Source: Pycnopodia helianthoides (taxonomy: Eukaryota > Echinodermata > Asteroidea > Forcipulatida > Asteriidae). Taken from it: 64,000 bases of DNA. Made by a program: the position numbers and the translations under genes. A model generated the notes under the pieces. That model was given only the letters and a program-made list of their open reading frames with translations, was not told the origin of the DNA and ran no database searches. Shown one piece after another: positions 38,901 through 50,900 of this stretch (within the stretch, counting starts at the first letter, position 1; each line of letters starts with the position of its first letter). Location: the NCBI GenBank assembly GCA_032158295.1, contig CM063244.1, positions 24,963,930 to 25,027,929 on the forward strand, given 5' to 3'.

Positions 38901-41900
38901 CACAATGGAATGTACAGGTGGATATACACATCAGCCGTCTGACTGACTGCAACAAAATTGAGGGCGCTCGGAAGTTGTTCCGAGTGGAGAAAAAGTTTCC
39001 ATTGGCAGATATACACATCATCCAACGTGAAGGGCTTAAGAAAAATGTTGATAAATTGATGCCAGGTTATTTATAATTGTTCGATTTACTCCACTCTCTA
39101 TCCACAGTATGAGCACAGCAGTAAGACAGTGTTAAGCAGTGTGGTGGTCAGTAACCCTAGTGGACCCATTACTGTCATGGTGTCCAGCAAAGGCTTTAAA
39201 CCGCCTTCAGTCAACATTCAAAGGGTGAGTTAAAACAATGGCAATAAAAACTGACTTGGTTAGAAGTACAGCAATTTTCGATAGTATAAAGCATTTTGAA
39301 AAATATTTCAATTCAAAATAATATGGATATGGAAAAATATGTCAGTTATTCTTTATGTGTGGACATATTTGCTGCGGATTTTGGCAATATTTCAAAAACG
39401 CGACCACCTTTTGAAATGAAATTTTCACAGGTTAGTTTTGTTGTATATATCTACATTTATATAGGATTAAAAAAACCAAAGGTATACTTTGCCTGTAACA
39501 CACATGGGTGTATCAAATGGGTAAAAACCAAATAATAACCCTTAACACACATGGGTGTAAGGGTAAAACCAAATAATAACCCTTAACACACATGGGTGTA
39601 AGGGTAAAACCAAATAATAACCTTTGCTTGTGCAAATGACAGGGTCAGTCAGTGTTATGGTCTTGGAAAGGAAGTCAGTCGGAGACGCACAACATCGTCC
39701 ACGCCACTCCTCCGACCCACGAACGCCCTTACAGTCCCGTCCAGGGCCCCTTAGCCTTCAGCAGTGGGAACCCGGAACCCAACAACAGCTTCATGTTCAC
39801 CTTTGAGGAGCCGGGGACGTTTTATGAGACCTCTGAAGGGGCACCAGGGTGTGTTGGAGTTATACACGTCCTTGACGACGGTGAGGGTTCTGTAGGGACG
39901 GTAGTGGCGTGTCGTGGCCGAGCGGATAAGAGCACCGGACTCAAGCTCTGAAGTTTCTGCTCAGCAGAGTGTGGGTTCGAGTCCCAGTCGTGACACTTGT
40001 GTCCTTAAGCAAGACACTTAACCATTATTGCTGCGTCCTTCGGATGGGACGTAAAGCCGTTGGTCCCGTGTGTTGTGTAATGCACGTAAAAGAACCCAGT
40101 GCACTTATCGAAAACCCAGTGCACTGTTCACAACCGGGCCTGATTTCATGGCTCTGCTTTACTGTCCTATCCCTGGGCCCAATTTTATAGAGCTGCTTAA
40201 GCAGAAAATATTGCTCAACACTTGCCTGCTAAGCAGAAATGAGCAGGATACCAGTCGCAAATTGTACACGTGATATGGTAGTTTGGCTGGTATTCCTCAT
40301 TCTGGTAAGCATAACTTTGTTGTGCTTAGCTACTTTTTGTGCTTAAGCAGCTCTATGAAATTGGGCCCAGTGCAGGTAGTCGGGTAACAATTCTTTGATG
40401 GACTGTATTTCTATGAGAGACATGGTTTGACCATGGAGGTAGTGCTTTTACTCGTGCTGAAAGGCACACAGTCCGTAAGGATGTAGGCATGGGTATATCA
40501 TCCACTAGGAGCCTGGCTGGTAGAGCAGAATGCACTAATACCTTTCCAACTTTTTACAAGCAATTATGATTAAGTGCCTTGCTCAAGGGCACAAGTGTCA
40601 TGACCGGGATTCGAACCCCACACTCTGCTGCTGAAAACACCAGCCGCCGCCAATTTCACGGAACTTTTCGCAACCGCGTAAGTCCACTTTCGCAAAATTT
40701 ATTGCGTAAGTTGTGCACCACTAACACAAAGAAATCTTGCACGAGTGGAGTTGCGTAAAGTTTTTTGTGAAATCGGCTGCTGAGCTTTGGTCAAGTGACC
40801 TTGATCGTTTGGCCACAACACGCCACAAACTGAGTAAACTTCTTCATCTGTGCAGATATGCATTTAACGTCACAATCTGTTTTGTAGAAATCAACAATTC
40901 TTTATCGGATAACACATGCTGATCTGAACTAAAGAACCTTTTTTTTTTTTCTTTTTTTTTTTTACAGAATCACTGACGTCCATTCCGGCCATCACATCTA
41001 GCAGTAATGGAGGCGTTGTTGAGCGCGCACACACCGTGGAGTTACAATCGTCATCGCAGACGGTTACTATTCTCTATACGCTGGATGGCTCCATACCGGA
41101 ACTCCACGGCCATGCAACAAGGGTACTTCAAACTATTTACCTATTATCGGCCTCACTGGTCACAGTACATAAACACTGTCCCTGCCTAAAGCCCTTGTGG
41201 CTTCTATTACTGCATTACAATAAACATTCAATTATAGTGGCTTCTTGTATAGCGCTCATATCCGTCACTCAGTGACGCTCAAGGCGCTTCAACAGTCTGT
41301 ATTTTCTGGCAAGGTATATATTATGTGGAGCTACTTTTTGAAGTTTGAGACCGATTCCTTTACATAGCACAATGTAATGGTTTACAAGGTGCTGTGGCGC
41401 AGTATGCTGCCAATCAAACCAGAAACACCGGGGCGAACCCCTTCTCTTTTCGATAAGTGCACTGGGTTCTTTTACGTGCATTACACAACACACGGGACCA
41501 ACGGCTTTACGTCCCATCCGAAGGACGCAAGTGTCTTGCTTAAATGGTTAAGTGTCAAGACCGGACTCGAACCCACACTCTGCTGAACAGAAACATCAGA
41601 GCTTGAGTCCGGTGCTTTTACCCGCTCGGCCACGACACGCCTTGCAAATAAACATATCCCAACAAACTGTACACCGTTGGAAAGAGCACCTCATTCTCTT
41701 TAGTGTGATATATATATTGTCCTGTTTCCCATCTCTTATCACAAGTAGTGAGAGTATTAAGAGAGACACTAACTCCTCTTTCATCTGCGGGTTTTCCCGT
41801 AGCTAGGCAGATACGGGTTAACACGTTGACTGCCGCCTACGAGTACACTCGTAGTAACAGGTTAGACGGATTCTGCCACTACGAGTATACTCGTAGAGAA

Positions 41901-44900
41901 TGAAAGGGCTTTGTATTGTTATTTAAATACACTGGAATCACTGAGCACGCAACACATACGCTTCCTGGCAGTTGTGAGGACATCGACCTTAGAATGTGCA
42001 TGTGAACCTTTTTTTGTTTTGTATAAGCGCATGCGCATCGCACTTATGCGCGCATGCGCATCGCACTTATGCGCGCATGCGCATCGCACTTATGCGCGCA
42101 TGCGCATCACACTTATGCGCGCATGCGCACTGCACTTGGCAAATGGGAACGCCATACGAATATAATGACCGGCAGTCAACGTGTTAACAGCTTCTCTGAA
42201 CTGACATCATGGCCTTATATACATTTTATTTTTGTGTGTGAAAGTTTGTATTCACATCAAAAGGGTGTACAGTAATCTCACATTTTGATCATAGATTTGA
42301 CCATAATTTCAAACTTTCTTTTAAGACGATTTTCAGTTTAGAGACATTTGGCTGTTGCTCTAAATTATTTTGAAAAAAATAAACAAGAAAAAGATTTGTA
42401 ACTAAAAAAGAAGTTCAAGTTCAAGTCCCTGCTCTTGTAAATTTTTCTTTGTTCAACCCAAAATCATTTTTAAAATGTACCCAGTCACTTTCCCTTGTAG
42501 TTTGTTACTTTATATTTGAAAGAAAAAGTTGCATCCCCTTAAGGTGATCCCTCTGCTGCCGCTTCCCAGGTTGTAAACTTTGATGTGAGCCCTGGCTATA
42601 CAGCAGTTACAGGTTGAATGGCTTCTGACCGGCACCCCCGAAACAAAGATATTGACAAAATAGGGAGACCGCAAACATTAGGGCTAGATATCTCAGTTGG
42701 AAGAGTGCTGGCACGTTAATCTGGAGGTCGTTGATTCAAATCCCGCTGTAGTCAATTTTTCTTTCTTCGACCCAAAATTGTTGTAAAACTTACCCAGTCA
42801 GTTTCCCTTGTGGTATATTACTTGATAAAAAGGAAGTTGGTTGGGTGACAGTATTCAATAAGTGCTCTGTGGATTTTGTAGGATTTATTTTTTAAACTAA
42901 ACCTCTCTTCATCTCTTCTTGTATTTGAAGGTTTATAAATCAGACAGAAGAATTATTTTGAGGCGTCCAGGTCTTCTTATCATTCGAGCGATCGGTATCA
43001 GCGCTGGAGCCTTACCTAGTAAAGTCTTCACATCAAAGTGAGTTGGCAAAAAAAACACAACCTCAATGTAAACATTGCGAGTACCCTACTCCCAGTGTAT
43101 GAATACTTTCAAAGAAATATTTACAGGTATTATTACAGGATTGGTATAGCTGACAAAATAGTCGCAGACAGTGTTCATGTCTTGTGTGATCAACCATACA
43201 CATGGAATATCGAACCTGTAAAAATTTGGGTTTAATATGTTGTGTGAGTAAGGAGAAAATCGTGAAAAACCATGAACATTTTTCAGCATGTAAACACATT
43301 GTCCTTAGAGGTAGGATATACTTTTGGCAAATGTCAAAGAGTAGTATCCTCACTTTGTGCATCCCAATACATGCATAAATTAACAAACCTGTAAAAATTT
43401 GGGCTCAATTGGTTGTCGAAAATAGTGAAAGAAAAAACACCCTTGTTGCATAGAATTGTGTGCTTTCAAAATGCCTGAAAAGGCTTCGTGCCTGAAGCCT
43501 TTCTCAGATATTTTAGTGAGAAATTACGTCTTTCTCCAAAACTGCATTTTTTCACAGAGAGTCGTTTCTAACAACATTTATACTATCAGCAGCTCTCGGG
43601 TACTCCTTACTAAGTCAGTTTTTATGGTAATGCACTTATTGAGTAATTACCAAAAGTATCCACTCCCTTTAATACTGACTGTAACAACCAAAGTCAGCTG
43701 TTGCATTTTTGTAGGTTTTCAGATGAATATGACTTCATTTCAGAGGGAAACATTACACAGGAAAAATTGGTTTTCTAATATGAACTTCATAATCAGTAAA
43801 GCTTTCAGACTAAACTTAAACAATGATGTTTATTGTCCTTACCAATCCTATAGAATATTTTAATCCAATAGATGAACTGTCTTTAGCTATAGGGCAATCT
43901 TGGTGGTCTAGTGCTAAGACATCTGCTCTAGCAATCCTGTGTTACTCCTTAAAAAAAAACCTATGATGATTTCAAGGAAATGGTATCAGGATGCTTACCA
44001 TCATTGTAATAAGTCGGGCTTTCAGATAAAAGTTACACTTTTTCATTTTCAGGGTCATTACCAAACAAACAACCCTACCTTTTAACCCTCTTGCTGTCTG
44101 ACCATTCAATACCATTCAAGTGGTTTTGAATAAGAGATAAACTATGCCAGCCTGAAATATGATACCATGAGGGAATGCATGTACACTACACAGTTAGGTC
44201 TGTGCACAGTTGTGCCACCGTACACAACCTTGGCAGTCGAATGGTTTCAAATGGTTGGTCAACTCACTGGAAAATGTTGCCAAGAGTCACTGAGAGTAGG
44301 AGGGTTAAAGTTAACATTTACACACCCTATTGCGAAAAAACTCTTATACTCGCCTTTTGATGTCTTTGTCTCGTAGACGCTTCTGGGTTCTGGAAGGAAA
44401 TGTCGGCCATAGCTCGGAGGAAGACGATGCTGTTTCCATAGCAACTGAGGACTTTGAGGCCGAACTGCAAAACAGTGGTCCTGGACCCGTAAGATTACTC
44501 GTTCCAATTATGTCAGAAATTTGCCCTCAAACAACACCATTGAGGGAAGAATCTTTGCGATTGGTTTTGCTTTTTTTTTTTATGGCTATCTCATTCATTT
44601 CTTAACATTTTGGTTTAAAGACACTGGACACTATTGGTAATTGTCAAAGACCAGTCTTCTCACTTGGTGTATCTCAACATATGGATAAAATAACAAACCT
44701 GTAAAAACTTGAGCTCAATTGGTCGTCGAAGTTGCGAGATAACTATGAAAGAAAAAACACCCTTGTCACACGAAGTTGTGTGCTTTCAGATGGTTGATTT
44801 CGAGACCTCAAAATCTGAGGTCTCGAAATCAAATTCGTGGAAAATTACTTCTTTCTCGAAAACTATGTCAGTTCAGAGGGAGCCGTTTCTCACAATGTTT

Positions 44901-47900
44901 TATACTGTCAACCTCTCCCCATTACTCGTTACCAAGTAAGGTTTTATGCTAATAATTATTTTGAGTAATTACCGATAGTGTCCACTGCCTTTAAAGGTAG
45001 GGTCATAGATTGGATTTTGTCAACGTAATGCTGATTTATAGGCAAAATTTTGATGAAAGATACAATAACATTAACATGTGAAAGTTGCAGCTGAATACAG
45101 TGTCTACTGCTGAGACAACAGCAACAAAATTAGTCACAGTATTTTCACAAGAGTGTTGAATCTATCCACGTTTAGCAAGGTGACGACTGCGGGTACCAAC
45201 CGCATCTCTGGCCGCAGCAATCGCAAACGGACACCCACCCTTAGAAATCTGAAAAACATAAATCATTTCTCAGATTTAAACGTTTTTGGGTGGAAAAACT
45301 GTCCAAACTATATTACTTTGGAGGGAATCCTTTAAGCAAAATAGTTTATACTATCAACAGCTGCAGTGCTTTTTACCAAGTAAGTTTTTTTGGTCATTAA
45401 TATTTTGGAGTATTTGTCAATCTAAGACCCTAATTTAAATGACACCTTTTTTAAATTTGGTTGATGTCATCAGACCAATAAGTGGCAGTGGTGGAACTGT
45501 GTACCGTCCATCTGTGGTTGGTTACATACATCATCGGACAGTTCTATAGAGATCTACTGGGATCTTCCAAGTATTCCTTACAGAGGACAACTGAAATCTT
45601 ATCAGGTAAAATGTTTGATCAAGTCATCATTTCATTTCATTTCATTTCGTTTATTCTGGATGTGAAGCCAAGGACTCTCAGAAAGCGAACTTAATCACTG
45701 TACTAGCCAAGAACCCCGTGGAGAGAAGACAATGAAGGAAGTTTCAGTTTTAGGTGTGGGAGGAAAACCCCAGAGAAATATTCCAGGGAAAACCCACGCA
45801 ATCAGGCAGGGACTGAACAACCCAATCCACGTAGTGCCCCGGTGTGATTTGTACCGGGGTCCCAGAGGTGGAAGGCATGGCAAGATATTACTACGCCTAC
45901 CTGACTTTCAGCTTCTTTTAGTTTCAGGTGTAGTTGGGGGGGGGTCTCGAGTCTCCCAATGCACAAGCTATTGTATCGGGCCGATACCAGACAATTAAAC
46001 ATACAATTTTAGATTTAATATAAATGTTATTTAAATGTGCCCCTTTTTAGTGTTGGGCCTATGAGACTGTGAGGGGTTGTCTGGCCAGCATTTTATGGGT
46101 CAACAGTTTGCCCAATATTGTGATACTATGGTTTGTTTGGGAACTTGAGTTATGTTTGAGTAATGTCTGGTACAAAGACTTTCTCAGTCACAAGATACCG
46201 CTTAAATATGAATTCCTCAGACTAGAGACAGTTGCTATGTCACATGATATCGGGGCAAACACCCAAACACAATTCTGAATAATTGTGTATGGCACAATGG
46301 TACTAGGGTTTGCTCATCTGGAGATTGCTATACAAAAGCTTGCCCAAACCATGTGACATAGCAACTGTTGAATACCCATTTTAATAATTTAGGGTTTGAT
46401 GAAGCAAATCTGCTGTACTTGACAAAACAATTGATACAAGTCATTGTCTTGTTTGAAAAAGTTTGAAATAAGTTGTGATCAATCTAGAATTTCTCTTAAA
46501 AGTTTTGTTGCTGTGTTGTTGTTTTTTTAGCTGATCATGAATGGTGTATGCTACCACAACGATCTCCCACCAACATGTAACAGCATCACAGTAGAAGGAC
46601 TGCTTGGGAACCAGACCTATACCGTATCCATCATTGTACAGCCAAAGGATTCTACGCTACTGCCACAGGAATCAAATAGACTGGTACCTAATCTTATTTC
46701 TCTCCATTTTGTGCTCGATATGGGGCCACGGTGTACCCCGGGAAAGGGCTAGCCCCCTTTCGCGTGAAAGGTGCCACGAGATGGCCTTGGGGGTTTAGCG
46801 GAGTGAATGCTCATTGGGGTGGTGGTGGGGGGTTCAAATTCCCCCTTGGAATTTCCTCAGGTTTTATGTCCCGGGAATCGTCTGTGTAGTGTAAAAGAGA
46901 TTTCATTTATTGTTCTTTGTGAAGATTTTTTTCCCAGGAACTAGCTAGCCCTGTTTTGGGTGAAGGGTGCTTTAAGATGACCTCAGGGTTAGCGGAGTGA
47001 ACGCTCATTGGGGGTGGCAGTGGGGTTCAAATTCCCCTGTGGAACGTCCTTGGGTGTTGTGTCCTTAGAATCGGCTGTGTAGTGTGAAAGAGATTTCATT
47101 TCATTTATTTTATTTTTCTTATTCGTGATGTAAAAACATTAAATTCCATACCCCTTGTGTTGAAAAACAATAACACCACTACACCGTACATGAAATAAGA
47201 AACAAGAGAAGGCTTAAAAATACATTGCATCAAAAAAACACCTAATTTTCATCCTAACTGTGGTTTTTGTTTATTGACGTCTACAGAAAGTGACCTGTCC
47301 AGGAATGTATGAACTTGGTGGTCCTATCTTATCTTGTGAGATCACCGAGCAGGATGATGAGATTAACCTAGTCTGGACATCATTGGATGATATCTTGACC
47401 GACAAAGCTCAGTATGTAGTCTACATTGACGGCAGAGAGAACGAGAGCCAGGTTAGTATGGATGGAGCTATCCGTCACATAATAGACCTTCATCATGTTG
47501 CCACCGTCTTGGTCATGTTCCCTGCATCCAATCACAGTGAAGAATGCTGATACTCACTGTACAAAAAAAGGAACCAGACTATTTCTCCGTCAAGCCTCGG
47601 TTTGGTTACATTGATCCGAATGGGAGAAAAATCAAGATGGCTGCACCATGACAAAGGTGTATTCTACTGGTTGGTTTTACCAGGGCGATGCGTCCGCACT
47701 GGACTTTTTGGCTCGGTTAATTTGACCAGGTTAGTTTTACCAGGACAGAAGGTGGCCGGTTAAACTATCCATTGGACTCGGTTTAGTTACCTAGGTAAAA
47801 TTTTCCTTGGCTGTTTGCACTGGACTTAAAACAGTCAAATTACCCATTTGCTCAGTTAATTTACCCCCCCAAAAAAAATTCCAATGTGAACACTTCTTTC

Positions 47901-50900
47901 AGTCCATGTAGAGTCCTTAAGCACGTGACCTCAATTGAGTAGAGGGCCTTCGCTGGTTTGCTGTATACAGCCATGATCACATGACACACGGAGTTGAACT
48001 AGGACATGCATGCACTGGTGTTGTTCGTAATCTTAATCTTATCAATATCTTTTCATTCTGTTGAGTTTCAAAGTGTAGGCCCTACGTACTACATGTGCTC
48101 GAAAGACAAACGAGATAAATTTTCTCTTAGTGCTTGTTCAAAGAAAAAAGTGTACTCCATGTCTTACACTGTGCGGATATATATTTCATATGTTTTTCGT
48201 GCTCCTTCGCTACGCTCATACGCATGAAAAACAGTTTTACCCTTGTGAACGACCAAAATAATCACAAAGATAAGCGTTCGATTATATTCTACAAATTTAT
48301 TTGAAAACATGGGATTGGTACACACGTGACCGGGAGGGGGGGGGGGGCTACAGACTCATTAATTTGGTTCTTTCAATCGAACAAAACTATTTTTAAAAAT
48401 CGCATTATGATTCTGGCCGTGTTGAAATAATGTGGACCAGTAAAATAAAATTAAGCTACGAGCCCTGCGGTCTTGTAAGTTTTGCTTCGGAATTCGATAC
48501 CCTAAGGAAGTGCCTGGCTTTAGGCATGGAGCATCACAGATGTGCAGAAGAAACAAGTTTCAGCAGATTTCCTCCAATTATTAACTAATCCGTTGATTTA
48601 TTTCAATTCTTATGGTTTGTGTGAAACAGGTTAAGACTGTTGGTCACTACAAGAAATGCAGAATGATTCTTCCACACAGGGAGGTACTCCAAGCTCCGCT
48701 CACCGTCTTTGTCTTGGCTCTGACGGAAGGAAACTCAAGTAAGAAATAGTTTTTCTTCTTTATTTCATTACACATCCAACAGCACAAGCGCCAATGGCGG
48801 ACGCTTGGTGGCAGCAGACTTACCAGGTAAATTGTTCTCAGCAATGTGCACATGCTTAGAACTACGCGAACAATGTAATTTTACCTGGTAAGTTTGCTGC
48901 CATCTAGCGTTCAAAAGTCTCTCATTACAAGGCTCTGGTCTGAGGTGGGATTCGAACCGGGTCCGCAGAGGTGAAAGGCAGGGAAAGAAACCACTGAGCC
49001 AGCCTGATCCTTTGAACATAATTTGTAATGTTGTAGGCTTGGAGTTTGAAATGACGGCTACGGCTAGGGCTACAACTGTTGCTACGGGTGTTTCTAAAGA
49101 CGTCCTATACTTCAACACATGATGACGCAGAAATCTAGCCATAGCTGTAGTCGCTAATTCGGACACGGCCTCACTGTTATCTGTTTCCCAAAGTGGAAGA
49201 GAGATCTGTGACATGTCTGAAGTCTTGTATCTATTTCATTTTTACCTTGGTTTTGGTGTAAATTTCAGAGGAATCCGACGGGCACCTGTCTAATGAGCTA
49301 CAGCTAGCGTTACCACTGAGCCTGGACAACATGCACGTACCCAATGGAGGTAATCTCATCGGCAAACTGTACCTCATCATCAAGGAAGGATCCGGAAAAC
49401 CTCCAGGTAGACTCCCCTGACTATCTATCAAGATCACTTTGACAAAGTAAACAGGTCACAAGCACCAGTCTATTAGAATCGAACCTCACTTTGACAGTCA
49501 TTTTTTTGTGTATTACAAAAACAAAGATGGCCACTCGTAGTTTATTGGTTTTTTTTAAACATTGCAACGGTTTTTAAAACTCAAAATATGATTAAATGGC
49601 TGAGTGGAAAAATTCATTTGTACAGTTGATTTTAAAGTAATTCAAACTTGCATCTGTATTCATCAAGGAAATATCTGTTATAATAAGCCATTTGTGAGTT
49701 AGGTTTGAATAATGTATGGTACAATGACTTGCTTAGTCACAAGTTACTGCTTAAATTTGAATTCCTCAGACTATAGAGACAGTTGCTGTGTCAAATGGGT
49801 TGAGGCAAGCTTTTGTATAGCAACCTCCAGATGAGCAAACCCTGGTACCATTGTGGCATACACCTTCATTCAAAATTGTGTTTGGGTGCTTGCCGTCTCT
49901 TACGTAACTGCGCAAAAGCTTGCCCCGATATCATGTGGCATAGCAACTGTCTCTATAGTCTGAGGAATTCATACTTAATCGTTAGCTTGTAATCAAGCAA
50001 GTCACTGTACCAGACACTGTTCAAATCGAACTTGCAAATAATGACTTACTGGCGATGAATTTTTTTCACTAACATTGATTTTTATTCCTAGATCCTCAAG
50101 TTGAATTACTGCCATCTGTTGCACCTCAAGAGAGTTTTGATGGTTCAGCTTCAACTCTAACAGCTCAGGGGAATACCCTGACTGAAGACCCGCATGATCC
50201 TACAGTCAAACGATCATTAGAATGGTAATACTCAAGTCTCTTCTCTTTAACAGTTGACCACCTCGGGTCAGAACAGACCCCTTGCATATGACGTCACACT
50301 CTCAAGAAGTGCTGTCCCTGAGGCCAAAAGGAGGCAGATCATTGGACGGCGGCTGTTCTTTGTGCGTAAAAACGTGCGCGTGACCTCAGCGTACGTGTAG
50401 CGTTCCGCGTAATTCAAAGGGGTCTATTGATTTCTATAGCCCCCTTGCACAACGCGGAACACACCTCCGAACAATGCGCGTCATTTTGGGAGTCAAATTT
50501 TTGTGCATATGTTTGTGCACGATTTTGACTCCCAAAATGGGGGACAGGATAGGCGCGTGTGAGTGCGCTGCGCGTTGTGCAATGGGTCTATTTCACACAC
50601 AAAATTTACAAGCCTCTGCGTGGTGTTAGTTTTCGGAACTTTGTGGAGTTTTCTGGAGTAATTGTTTGAAAAAAAAATCATTGTCACAATGAAAACCCTG
50701 ACTTGACAAAGGAATGACAACAAAGGTTCTCATAATAAGCACCGGGAATTGTTGTTCTCGTGTGAGAGAATATGAGTATGCGTTCACCGTGACTCGCACA
50801 CCTCGGCCGTGAGCCACGGCCGATAATCTGCCATGGTGTGCTGGAATCTCGGAACGCTCGGACGTGCCTCCAGTTGAGCCAAATACAGTGATGAACAATG

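Noticed and set aside
41036..41275. Continuation of the exon 20 frame past 41122
   Set aside because: The donor ACAAGG|gtactt joins exon 21, which supplies the missing half of the chitobiase-C-like domain; the read-through has no such content.
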